Assembly: GCA_021845465.1 (NCBI GenBank)
Contig: JAKBRL010000015.1
Span: forward strand, 1-28,193
Origin: Microcaldota archaeon
Lineage (GTDB): Archaea; Micrarchaeota; Micrarchaeia; Micrarchaeales; CABMGC01
DNA: 28,193 nt
Direction: 5' to 3'
The notes beneath the pieces are model-generated. The model was given only the letters and a program-made list of their open reading frames with translations. It was not told the DNA's origin and ran no database searches. A program made the position numbers and the translations under genes. This document shows positions 1-6,964 of this stretch, piece after piece. Numbering within the stretch: position 1 is the stretch's first letter; each line of letters begins with the position of its first letter.

Positions 1-983
1 TGAAGTTTCTCAAACTCTCCGATCATTATCTTCAAGGCCGTACTATAATTTTTCGGTTCTATTCCTGCCACTCCCGCTATGAAACCGAATGTGCTATAAG
101 AGTTATAAGAAGCCATCGGATCATAAGAAAGGCCTTTTTTCTCCCTGATCTCCTCAAAGAGTTTATCTCCGATATAACGCTCCGCCAGATTAAGCGCGAT
201 AAACTCGTCAATATCCCTTTCAGAATACTCCTTGCACAAAAATCCCACACCAATTCGGGCCTGGCGTATTCCTCTTCTCTCTATGGTTATGGATCTTTTA
301 ACTGGTTTTTCCACTGCTGCCCTTCTTTTGAGGCCTCTGTATTTTCTATCCATAACTCCAAAATATCTCTCTGCAAGCGATAAGGCATCCTTGCTGCTTA
401 TTCCTCCGTATATGGAGAGCACGCAATTCTTAGGAGTATAATATCTTTCATATATGCGGGCAAGATCGTCTCTTGTAGTGTTTCTTATAGTCTTTTCATT
501 GTCTCCTCCCACTGACATCTTTGCAGGATGTTTTCTGTAAAGAACCCTTGGTATATAGTCAGATATCATATACCTTGGGTTATCGTGGTGCATCATATTC
601 TCATTAATGATGGGCCCTCTCTCAAGTTCAAACTCATTTTCAGGAATTGTGGAATTATTTACCATATCTGAAAGTATCTCCATAGTCTTGCCAAAATAAT
701 CCTTAAACGACTGCATAAAATAGAGGGTGGTTTCATGGTCTGTGGTTGCATTATATCTTACCCCAAGCTCCTTAAGCTGGTCATCTATTTCCTTCCAAGT
801 TCTCTTCTTTGTTCCCTTGAAGAGCATATGCTCCAGAAAATGCGCAGCTCCGTTTATCCTAGGTTCTTCGTCTATAGAACCAAACCTAACCCCAAGGCAG
901 ACGGCCGTTGTCTCAAGCCCTGGAAACGGATGCACGCTTACTTTAAGCCCATTATCAAGCGTTTTAGATACCGTATTCTCCAT
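1..983 (-). CDS. M16-family zinc metallopeptidase (insulinase/processing-peptidase like), C-terminus cut by window edge
   Basis: Reading leftwards from the ATG at 983, the frame stays open for 327 codons and runs off the window at base 1. The protein begins MENTVSKTLDNGLKV and carries the inverted zinc motif HFLEH at residues 48-52 followed by MLFKG, the signature of M16 peptidases: two His bind zinc and the Glu is the base. A downstream segment with FELERGPIINEN fits the region that supplies the third zinc ligand. The later part (IGDKLFEEIREKKGLSYD) matches the second, non-catalytic half typical of the family. M16 enzymes degrade peptides or process precursors; the substrate here is unknown. 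No signal peptide is seen, so it is probably cytosolic. A TATA-like AATTTATAC lies near 1003-1011, about 25 nt before the start, which suggests a leaderless transcript. The family call is firm; the specific role is open. Confidence 0.9.
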   Translation of the reverse strand, partial: MENTVSKTLDNGLKVSVHPFPGLETTAVCLGVRFGSIDEEPRINGAAHFLEHMLFKGTKKRTWKEIDDQLKELGVRYNATTDHETTLYFMQSFKDYFGKTMEILSDMVNNSTIPENEFELERGPIINENMMHHDNPRYMISDYIPRVLYRKHPAKMSVGGDNEKTIRNTTRDDLARIYERYYTPKNCVLSIYGGISSKDALSLAERYFGVMDRKYRGLKRRAAVEKPVKRSITIERRGIRQARIGVGFLCKEYSERDIDEFIALNLAERYIGDKLFEEIREKKGLSYDPMASYNSYSTFGFIAGVAGIEPKNYSTALKIMIGEFEKL

Positions 984-1156
984 AATTTTCTTACTTACGG
1001 CAAAGTATAAATTAACAAGGCAGCGACAGACACAAGCAATAATCCACTATTACGGGAATACAAACTTCTACAAAGAATAAAAACCGGTTTAGCCGGAATG
1101 CGATAAGCACAAACTACGGCTTAAGCCCCAGAGGAGCAGATTGAATGATTATCTTG

Positions 1157-1381
1157 CTAAGCCTTTTTAGCAGAATGTCGCCCAGCCTGCCGAGCAGTTT
1201 GCGCAGGGCGTGTTAAATACTCCGCTCCCTTCGCCACAGCAACTATCAGGGTTATCGCTATCGCTTGTACAAACTCCACAAATGTATAGGTTATTCCAAG
1301 AAGCACAAGCACCCACAGCACAAGCACAACAGCCCACCACCATTGGCTCCTTACTAAACTCCTCAGCGACATCAGCATCAT
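1157..1381 (-). CDS. small hydrophobic membrane protein, unknown function
   Basis: A 74-codon frame whose product starts MMLMSLRSLVRSQWWW. It then has one long or two close hydrophobic stretches (about residues 14-32 and 36-52) and ends in a basic tail (RPAQTARQAGRHSAKKA). This is the layout of a small membrane protein with a positively charged end. ATA-rich isoleucine codons agree with neighbouring genes. A TATA-like CTATAATAG lies near 1408-1417, about 30 nt before the start. Longer overlapping frames exist on both strands here, but they are Cys-rich or low-complexity and lack a sensible fold. I do not recognise the family. The gene could be spurious. Confidence 0.45.
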   Translation of the reverse strand: MMLMSLRSLVRSQWWWAVVLVLWVLVLLGITYTFVEFVQAIAITLIVAVAKGAEYLTRPAQTARQAGRHSAKKA

Positions 1382-1486
1382 CTTTCATGAACAATAACTT
1401 ACCACAATCTATTATAGCATTCTGGTAAATCAAGCTTCCAGGTTGGGACTTTTCCAGAACTCCAACAACATCCAAAAAAGCCAAAG

Positions 1487-1496
1487 GATATAAATA
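1487..1496 (+). promoter_or_regulatory. TATA box for the TPR-AAA gene
   Basis: GATATAAATA is centred about 27 nt before the ATG at 1519 and is preceded by a purine-rich stretch that could be a BRE. The spacing places the transcription start at or next to the ATG, so the mRNA is probably leaderless. Confidence 0.6.
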
Positions 1497-1518
1497 TGAA
1501 ATTTTCCATAATCTAATC

Positions 1519-3075
1519 ATGGCCGACAAGCAGACAGGGACAGAACAGCAAGAATCAAGTCCTGGCAATAAACCAAAAGCTGAAGGTACAAAGAATCCCA
1601 AGGCAAAAGAATTCTATACTCAGGGAGGCAAAGCATTCGAAGAAAACAAGTTCGAAGAAGCCATAATGATGTATTCCAGGGCCATAAACGAAGATCCTGA
1701 CTACGCAAGCGCATACTTCAACAGGGCACTATCGTATGCAATATTAAACAACTATACTGACGCTACAAGAGATGCCGAGCATGTGCTTGACATGGAGCCT
1801 GACAGCTACGATGCACCATATGTTATGGGCATAATAGCAGAATATCAGAATGACCTCCAAGGCGCAAAGGAATGGTATGAAAAGTCATTGAGCAAGAATC
1901 CAGACTATGAACAGGCAAAGACCAGGCTCGACCAGGTAAACGCAAGATTGGCCTCCCCTCCAGCAGGCGCAGCATCGCCACAACAGCAGGTCCAGATATC
2001 TTCCACATCTACAAACAATGGCGCCATATCTTCCGATAAGACGGAGATTCAGGAAGGCCAGATAAAGAAGGTACGTTTCCACAAATCTAAGATAACCTTC
2101 AATGATGTAGTCGGAATGGAAGAACAGAAAAAGCTTATCTATGAAAATATAATATTGGCTATAAGAAAGCCAGAACTCCTGAAAGTCTACGGAAAGAAAT
2201 TAGGCCTGGGCGTAATATTCTACGGCCCGCCTGGAAATGGGAAAACATATCTTGTAAATGCAATAGCCGGAGAGACTAAATCTAATGTCATAATAGCAAG
2301 AATAAACGAGATAGTTGACATGTATGCTGGAAATACTGAAAAAAACATGCATGCCATATTCGAGCAGGCAAGAGCAAATACGCCTGTAATAATCTTCTTC
2401 GACGAGATAGATGCCTTGGGAATGAAAAGGAGCGGCGGCGGAGGCGGAGGCGAGCAATCAAGCACAATGAGAATGGCTGTAAACCAATTCCTTCAGGAAC
2501 TTGACGGTGTAGAAAAAAATCCTGAAGGCATATTCGTTATAGGTGCAACAAACCAGCCTTGGGATATAGACTCAGCGTTAAAGAGGAGCAAACGTTTCGG
2601 CGAGTCAATATATGTTCCACCACCAGATTTCAAATCAAGAAGGCAGGCATTCATATACAATACCAGGAAGATGCCGATAAAAAACATAAATTTCGGCAGG
2701 CTCGCAAGGGCAACAGCCGGATTCTCGCAGGCAGACATTGAAGAAATATGCGACAAGGCAGCTCTGATTCCGGCAGCAGAGGAAGACCGTACCGGGAAGA
2801 GAAGAAGCATAGTAATGAAAGACTTCTTAAGAATGATAAAAAAACACGGTAACAGCCTTGACGAATGGTACGCACAGATGAAGAAAGAAGTCATAAGCAA
2901 AACAGAGACAAGCATAGTGGATGGAAAGAAGCAGACTGTAGTAAAAGAGGGCAAGCTTACAGCAGAGGAAAAGGCAAGATATAAACCAATGATAAAAGAC
3001 GTCAAGAGGAATACTAACTCTTTCTTCATACGCACAAAAAAATTTATCAGATGGACTGCACTCAATATAATGTAG
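1519..3075 (+). CDS. TPR-repeat / AAA+ ATPase fusion protein
   Basis: The product has 518 residues. A polar N-terminus is followed by about three tetratricopeptide repeats (residues 28-130; for example FEEAIMMYSRAINEDPDYASAYFNRA in outline). A Gln/Ser-rich linker (about 135-180) leads to one classical AAA module opening with FNDVVGMEEQK. Walker A is GPPGNGKT at 236-243, Walker B is IIFFDEID with D295/E296, a glycine run (six G) follows Walker B, and the second region of homology has GATNQPWDID and arginines in ALKRSKRF. A helical lid (SQADIEEICDKAA) and a basic tail complete it. AAA proteins of this class (Vps4, katanin, CDC48 or proteasomal-ATPase style) form hexamers that remodel proteins; the TPRs probably recruit the client. 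The single ATPase domain with N-terminal TPRs is unlike standard archaeal PAN or CDC48. Fold certain, client unknown. Confidence 0.9.
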   Translation: MADKQTGTEQQESSPGNKPKAEGTKNPKAKEFYTQGGKAFEENKFEEAIMMYSRAINEDPDYASAYFNRALSYAILNNYTDATRDAEHVLDMEPDSYDAPYVMGIIAEYQNDLQGAKEWYEKSLSKNPDYEQAKTRLDQVNARLASPPAGAASPQQQVQISSTSTNNGAISSDKTEIQEGQIKKVRFHKSKITFNDVVGMEEQKKLIYENIILAIRKPELLKVYGKKLGLGVIFYGPPGNGKTYLVNAIAGETKSNVIIARINEIVDMYAGNTEKNMHAIFEQARANTPVIIFFDEIDALGMKRSGGGGGGEQSSTMRMAVNQFLQELDGVEKNPEGIFVIGATNQPWDIDSALKRSKRFGESIYVPPPDFKSRRQAFIYNTRKMPIKNINFGRLARATAGFSQADIEEICDKAALIPAAEEDRTGKRRSIVMKDFLRMIKKHGNSLDEWYAQMKKEVISKTETSIVDGKKQTVVKEGKLTAEEKARYKPMIKDVKRNTNSFFIRTKKFIRWTALNIM

Positions 3076-3123
3076 TATGGCAGCAGTTCAGGATTATTCA
3101 CAAAAGATTCATACAAAATAAAA

Positions 3124-3219
3124 AGAAAGGCGCATACCTAAAAATAAGCAATGTTAAGATATATGCAATATATTAGAACTAACATTTCCGAATATACTAC
3201 TTCGGACATGCGTCTTTCT
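3124..3219. ncRNA. putative structured RNA (three-way junction) or cruciform
   Basis: The segment folds on paper into a closed three-way junction. The outer stem is AGAAAGGCGCAT (3124-3135) with ATGCGTCTTTCT (3208-3219), 12 pairs including one G-T. The first inner hairpin pairs AATGTTA (3150-3156) with TAACATT (3180-3186) and continues inward as ATATAT (3159-3164) with ATATAT (3168-3173). The second inner hairpin is CCGAA (3188-3192) with TTCGG (3201-3205). It lies between the 3' ends of the TPR-AAA gene and the acidic micropeptide gene, so it could be a small RNA, a bidirectional 3'-end structure or a DNA cruciform. It is too short for RNase P or 7S RNA, and no C/D boxes are seen. Confidence 0.45.
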
Positions 3220-3257
3220 CTTCTATAAAACAAAATAAAGAATAAAATCAGAAACGA

Positions 3258-3374
3258 CTACTCATCACTGTCCATGTCTTCGTCCCAATCCTCTTCATCA
3301 TCCATATCTTCATCGAAGTCTTCGTCATCTTCCTCTTCTTCATCTTCTTCTTTATTCTCTTCTTTTTTTGCCAT
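3258..3374 (-). CDS. 38-residue highly acidic micropeptide
   Basis: ATG at 3374 to TAG at 3258 encodes 38 residues beginning MAKKEENKEED and ending DEDMDSDE; 27 of the 38 are Asp or Glu. A Shine-Dalgarno-like GGTGA lies 5 nt before the ATG (AAGGTGAAAGA-ATG), one of few clear ribosome-binding sites in the window, and a TATA-like TATTTAAATA lies about 45-50 nt upstream, so this transcript has a short leader. Codon choice mixes GAA/GAG and GAT/GAC as real genes do. Such polyanionic tails mimic nucleic acid or bind basic proteins such as histone-like or ribosomal proteins, or chelate metal; which applies here is unknown. Confidence 0.65.
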   Translation of the reverse strand: MAKKEENKEEDEEEEDDEDFDEDMDDEEDWDEDMDSDE

Positions 3375-3592
3375 TCTTTCACCTTCTTGTTTTACCAATT
3401 ACCTATATAGGATAACTATTTAAATATATCTAAGAATTAAGGCAAACTCAAGGTATAACTGGATTTCAAGCCAGGATGCCCTTCAGGAAAGGTGAGCATG
3501 CCTTCAAACAAAGACTATTTTATACTTTATCTGTATATAACTCTAATCACAGTGTACATAATCTACAGCATCAGATGTAAAACTGTATTAAT

Positions 3593-3664
3593 GGGCTTGT
3601 AGCGCAACGGCAGCGCGCCCGCTTTGCATGCGGAAGGTTGCGGGTTCAAATCCCGCCAAGTCCA
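3593..3664 (+). tRNA. tRNA-Ala (anticodon TGC)
   Basis: The acceptor stem GGGCTTG pairs with CAAGTCC and includes the G3-T70 wobble that marks alanine tRNAs. The D stem is GCGC/GCGC with GG in the loop. The anticodon loop is TTTGCAT with TGC at 3625-3627; its stem has four good pairs and one C27-A43 mismatch. The T arm is GCGGG-TTCAAAT-CCCGC. The discriminator is A3664, CCA is not encoded, and there is no intron. A T6 tract just after the gene (3666-3671) is a likely terminator. A TATA-like GTATATAAC lies near 3533-3541. Confidence 0.95.
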
Positions 3665-3683
3665 CATTTTTTCCAAGCAGGGA

Positions 3684-3887
3684 TTACGGCGGCAAAAAGA
3701 TGATAAAGTTTCTGGACACCAGTAACATATGTGGGATTATATGGGAATTCTGAATAATATCCAGCTCTATTAATTTTTCGAACAATTTGTTTTTCTGAAA
3801 TGTGCCAATTAACTCGTAGTGTTTGCTCAGGTTCGTGAATATGCTTGCGCCTACATACCCGCTTGCTCCTGTAACTAAAATCTTCAT
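3684..3887 (-). pseudogene. truncated NAD(P)-dependent epimerase/dTDP-4-dehydrorhamnose reductase-like remnant
   Basis: The first ~45 residues begin MKILVTGASGYVGASIF and have the Rossmann GxxGxxG loop and the beta-alpha-beta start of an extended short-chain dehydrogenase (RmlD/GalE type), reaching the LDI that normally ends the second strand. After that the frame (QNSHIIPHMLLVS...) no longer resembles the family and stops at residue 67, whereas intact members have about 280-320 residues. It starts one base after the stop codon of the exonuclease gene, so the two were probably co-transcribed. The break lies about 20 bp from the 3' end of tRNA-Ala, which suggests a deletion or recombination there. 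A non-functional remnant is the most likely reading. Confidence 0.6.
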
Positions 3888-3888
3888 T

Positions 3889-4749
3889 TTAAAACTTTGT
3901 TTGATTTATATCTATGACAATCGGTGCGTGGTCACTCGGAGGCTCAAGACTTTCTATAGGGATACGTTCTTCTTTGTCTACCCATATTCGATTCACCAGA
4001 CCCAGAGTATCTTTATCCCCTAAGACTAAATCAAAACGCAGACCTTCGTCACGGTTAAATCCACCTCGCATGTAAGGCCACCACGTGAAAACGCGTTCTT
4101 GAGTTTTCGTTCGGAGTATGTCCTGAAGCCGTTTTCCTTGAAGTTTCTTTAGCCAGGCCCTTTCTTCAGGTGTACAATGGATTCGGTCCTTAAGTCCTTT
4201 CGGATCCCACACATCACAATCATCCGGAGCAACATTAAAATCACCCACAACAAGAAGAGGAGGAGTTTGCGGGAGGTTTTGCAGCCAGTTCCCAAAAGCC
4301 TCCATCCAACGACCTTTAAGCAGGAATTTATCACTAATTCTGCTCTCTCCATTTATCACATAAGCATTAACCAATCGCAGTCCTCCAATACGCGCTGATA
4401 TTACCCTGGCTTCATTAGACGAAGGATCTTTTGGAAAACCATGCAAAACTTCAGAAAATCCTAGATTGTTTTTCATTTCGGCCATTATGGAAATCTTGTT
4501 TTTAGGAAAAGTCATTAAATTGCGTTGTTTCGCTTGACCACGAATCAGGATTGCCACACCATTATAGCTAGTTTGGCCGTAAAGTATTGAATAGTAACCT
4601 GCAGTGCTCAATTGGGCTTCAGGAAAATCTTTGTTGGCTACCTTAGTTTCTTGCAGGCACACTACGTCAGGTCTATGGCGTTTGACTAATGCCAAAAGTC
4701 GAGGTAGTCGTGCTCGGATAGAATTTATGTTCCAAGAGATAATACGCAT
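3889..4749 (-). CDS. xth: exodeoxyribonuclease III / AP endonuclease
   Basis: The 286-residue protein has the full ExoIII order of motifs: SWNINSIRARL (Asn near 8), CLQETK (metal-binding Glu), GDFNVAPDDCDVWDP (catalytic Asp/Asn) and a C-terminal SDHAPIV (Asp-His dyad). It should cleave abasic sites and remove 3' blocks in base-excision repair in the cytosol. The length matches bacterial ExoIII (about 260-290). The first six Arg codons are CGT, CGA, CGA, CGA, CGC and AGA, whereas neighbouring genes use AGA/AGG almost only, and ATA is less dominant for Ile. Together with the adjacent gene remnant and tRNA-Ala this suggests transfer from another lineage. A TATA-like TTTATTTAAA (4771-4780) lies about 26 nt before the ATG, so it appears to have a native-style promoter. 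Confidence 0.93.
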   Translation of the reverse strand: MRIISWNINSIRARLPRLLALVKRHRPDVVCLQETKVANKDFPEAQLSTAGYYSILYGQTSYNGVAILIRGQAKQRNLMTFPKNKISIMAEMKNNLGFSEVLHGFPKDPSSNEARVISARIGGLRLVNAYVINGESRISDKFLLKGRWMEAFGNWLQNLPQTPPLLVVGDFNVAPDDCDVWDPKGLKDRIHCTPEERAWLKKLQGKRLQDILRTKTQERVFTWWPYMRGGFNRDEGLRFDLVLGDKDTLGLVNRIWVDKEERIPIESLEPPSDHAPIVIDINQTKF

Positions 4750-4770
4750 AAGTAGTACCTGCAGTAATTA

Positions 4771-4780
4771 TTTATTTAAA
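4771..4780 (-). promoter_or_regulatory. TATA box for the exonuclease III gene
   Basis: On the minus strand this reads TTTAAATAAA and is centred about 26 nt before the ATG at 4749, which fits leaderless transcription. Confidence 0.55.
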
Positions 4781-4961
4781 GGTTGATTGCTGAATCTCGC
4801 GTCTTCGTGCTTATGGATGGGACATGCCAACTCTCACCCATTTTTCTTCCGATTCCCTTACTGATGTATCCAAACAATTTATTTTACAAATTTGAACAGG
4901 CCTTATAAAGAAGCCGAATACTGAAGGCTTGATTTTGGCTCAAAACCCCCCATCCAGCAAT

Positions 4962-4972
4962 AACTATAAACC
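4962..4972 (+). promoter_or_regulatory. TATA box that supports the ATG at 4998
   Basis: AACTATAAACC is centred about 31 nt before ATG 4998. It lies downstream of the alternative TTG at 4929, which argues against that longer start. Confidence 0.5.
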
Positions 4973-4997
4973 TTTACTTGTTAATGTAGACGGTTGT

Positions 4998-5759
4998 ATG
5001 GCTAAGACAAATGCGAATGTTCAGAAGAAAGGGAAGGGATCGCGCAGTCGGATTATATTGGCACTGTTTGCACTGATCATCATCGCAGGCGCATACCTGT
5101 TCTTCACGTATGGTTCGCTGCCTTACGCAGTTATTACAGCAAAAAACCTCAATTCAAGCACACTTATCCAAATAATGGCACAGAAAATCAATTCCACAGC
5201 CATTGTAAACCTTTCATATTCGGGATCTATAATGATAAATAATACCGATCCGCAGCTTAGCTTCTTTTACAACAAGAATGGCAGTCAGTCGTGGTCCAGC
5301 CTTGAATTGACTGGAATACCAAATGTCGGGGATATCCAAGCAAAGACGCATCTGAACCAGACTTATGGATCGGGGTACGGCTGTGTGATATACAACTTCA
5401 CAAGCCAGAACTCCATTGCCACTCCTTGCGGGAATATGGCTTATCCATACTCAATTTACACAAATGTCCTCGGTTACCTATTTAATCTGACAAGCATTGG
5501 CAATGTAAGCACGGAATCCTACGGGTTGGCGGCTGTTGGCGGTCAGCCTTGTTATTCGGTATCCGGATCCGGAACCGTTATGGTTAACGAGGACCTATTT
5601 AACAAGACTGGATACGCTCCGGCAAAATTTACTTTCGATACATGCCTTTCAGCCAAATACAATGTGCCGCTCAATGTAGAGGTGCATGCCATGCTGAATA
5701 ATGGGGCTTCCATCAGCTTTAACGTAAAGAATTATGGCATGGTATGGTATAGCACCTGA
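4998..5759 (+). CDS. membrane-anchored extracellular protein, unknown family
   Basis: From ATG 4998 the product has 253 residues: a basic N-terminus (MAKTNANVQKKGKGSRSR), one transmembrane helix at about residues 20-38 (LALFALIIIAGAYLFF), then a large polar domain. The domain has many N-x-S/T sites and four cysteines (in GYGCV, TPCGN, QPCYS and DTCLS) that could form two disulfides outside the cell. The frame is open to a TTG at 4929, but the TATA box at 4962-4972 and the better N-terminus favour the ATG. No enzymatic motif is visible and I do not recognise the family. A surface or cell-envelope role is inferred from the topology only. Confidence 0.75.
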   Translation: MAKTNANVQKKGKGSRSRIILALFALIIIAGAYLFFTYGSLPYAVITAKNLNSSTLIQIMAQKINSTAIVNLSYSGSIMINNTDPQLSFFYNKNGSQSWSSLELTGIPNVGDIQAKTHLNQTYGSGYGCVIYNFTSQNSIATPCGNMAYPYSIYTNVLGYLFNLTSIGNVSTESYGLAAVGGQPCYSVSGSGTVMVNEDLFNKTGYAPAKFTFDTCLSAKYNVPLNVEVHAMLNNGASISFNVKNYGMVWYST

Positions 5760-6040
5760 AAAGTGCAGGCATCTCTAACCCCGCCACTTTAAACCTTAAA
5801 AGGTAGGAGGTCACGACTTCTTCTGCCTGTTCGCAACGGCGAGGCCTCCGATGCGTTTATTGCCAATTCCATTAAACTTCATAGAAGAAGTTTAACCAGG
5901 AAACCATATCAAATACTAAAACAAAGACAGGAATGGATACAAAGGCAATGCAGATGCAAAAATACCGGCAGTCTTTCCATTCCGAATAATCTCTCTAGCA
6001 TTATTAAATATTGTTTACCAATAGATTCTGAGATATTCTA
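5760..6040. other. 281-bp intergenic region with a perfect hairpin and a promoter
   Basis: No convincing gene on either strand. It contains CCTTAAAAGG near 5794-5803, GAGGCCTC at 5841-5848, and a perfect 8-bp inverted repeat TAAACTTC (5873-5880) / GAAGTTTA (5887-5894) with a 6-nt loop. A weaker 8-bp repeat, GGAATGGA (5930-5937) / TCCATTCC (5976-5983), is close to chance expectation for a region this size. TTATTAAATA (6001-6010) is the likely TATA box of the ABC exporter operon starting at 6041. Confidence 0.4.
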
Positions 6041-6964
6041 ATGGAAGGGCTAAAGATAAGAAAAATATCAAAGACCTACGACGGCAAAAAGTATGTCCTA
6101 AAAAATGTAAGCATGGACTTCATGCAGAAAGGGATACTTGCAATAATAGGCAGGAACGGCGCGGGAAAGACCACGCTGATCCGCATATTGGCAACAGAGC
6201 TCATGCCAACTAAAGGATCTGCATATGTTGAAGGAATAGACATAGTAAAGGAGCCCACGCGTGCAAGGGAACTGATGGCCATAGTTCCTCAGGAGGCACG
6301 AACTATACCCTGGATGAATCCAAAGCAGCAGATACTCTCCTATCTACTATATCGAGGATTTTCATATAAAGAAGCATCATCACTTGCATTATCCTCTATA
6401 AAAAAATTAAATCTGGAGCAGTATGCCAATAAACTAAGCAGAACTCTCTCCGGAGGAACAAAAAGGAAGGTAATGGTGGCAACTGTTCTAGCTTCAGAAG
6501 CAAGAATCATATTTCTTGATGAACCTACAACAGGCCTAGATCCTATCTCAAGAAGAGAGCTCTGGGTTCTTCTGGAAAAGTTAAAAAAAGATTACCTTAT
6601 TGTATTAACAACGCATTATCTTGAAGAAGCAGAATATCTGGCAGACAAAATAGCAATAATAGATAACGGCAGGTTGATAATCTCAGGCAGCATAGGTGAA
6701 CTAAGAAAGAAAGCAGGTCATGAATACAGTATAAGGATAGAAGGCGACAAGGAATTGAAGATGCCAAAAGTAGCCAACATCTCAAAAATAGAAAAAGGTT
6801 ACCAGATACTCACAAGCCAGAAAGAGGCATTTGCCATATCCGAAAAGTTAATGGCACAGAAAATAAAATTTTCAACAAATCCAGTCTCCCTTGAAGATCT
6901 ATTCTACTATTTTGCAAAACGCTCAATAAATGACGAAGAGGAAAGTGACGAGGGGGAATGGTGA
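6041..6964 (+). CDS. ABC-2 type exporter, ATP-binding subunit
   Basis: The 307-residue protein has one ABC ATPase domain: Walker A GRNGAGKTT at about 37-45, a Q-loop around VPQEARTIP, the signature LSGGTKRK at 136-143, Walker B IIFLDEPTTG with D160/E161, and the switch His in LTTHYLEEAEYLADK. The order and the C-terminal extension (to about residue 300) match the drug/polysaccharide/NodI branch (CcmA-like). The stop codon overlaps the start of the permease gene, so the two are translationally coupled and should form a heteromeric exporter at the cytoplasmic membrane. The substrate cannot be read from the sequence. A TATA-like element at 6001-6010 supports the ATG at 6041. Confidence 0.93.
   Translation: MEGLKIRKISKTYDGKKYVLKNVSMDFMQKGILAIIGRNGAGKTTLIRILATELMPTKGSAYVEGIDIVKEPTRARELMAIVPQEARTIPWMNPKQQILSYLLYRGFSYKEASSLALSSIKKLNLEQYANKLSRTLSGGTKRKVMVATVLASEARIIFLDEPTTGLDPISRRELWVLLEKLKKDYLIVLTTHYLEEAEYLADKIAIIDNGRLIISGSIGELRKKAGHEYSIRIEGDKELKMPKVANISKIEKGYQILTSQKEAFAISEKLMAQKIKFSTNPVSLEDLFYYFAKRSINDEEESDEGEW

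Noticed and set aside
1299..1340. Short CACAAGCAC-like tandem repeats
   Set aside because: Low-complexity codon pattern of the hydrophobic Val/Leu stretch on the other strand; not a repeat array or CRISPR.
1167..1601. 144-codon Cys-rich frame on the minus strand
   Set aside because: It covers the promoter and start of the TPR-AAA gene and is the out-of-frame shadow of other sequence; no fold or conserved Cys pattern is visible.
3498..3602. 34-residue hydrophobic frame starting MPSNKDYFILYLYITL behind GGTGAGC
   Set aside because: It runs into tRNA-Ala and ends inside it, the GGTGA is only 2 nt from the ATG, and the region more likely carries the tRNA promoter.
5776..5850. Sequence resembling the right end of an IS200/IS605 (tnpB) element: ACCCCGCC ... 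GGAGGTCACGAC
   Set aside because: No symmetric end hairpin, no tnpB or tnpA remnant on either side, and no second end was found; the resemblance is only to short GC-rich words.
5930..5983. 8-bp inverted repeat GGAATGGA/TCCATTCC with a 38-nt interior
   Set aside because: An 8-bp match at this spacing is close to chance expectation in a 280-bp region.
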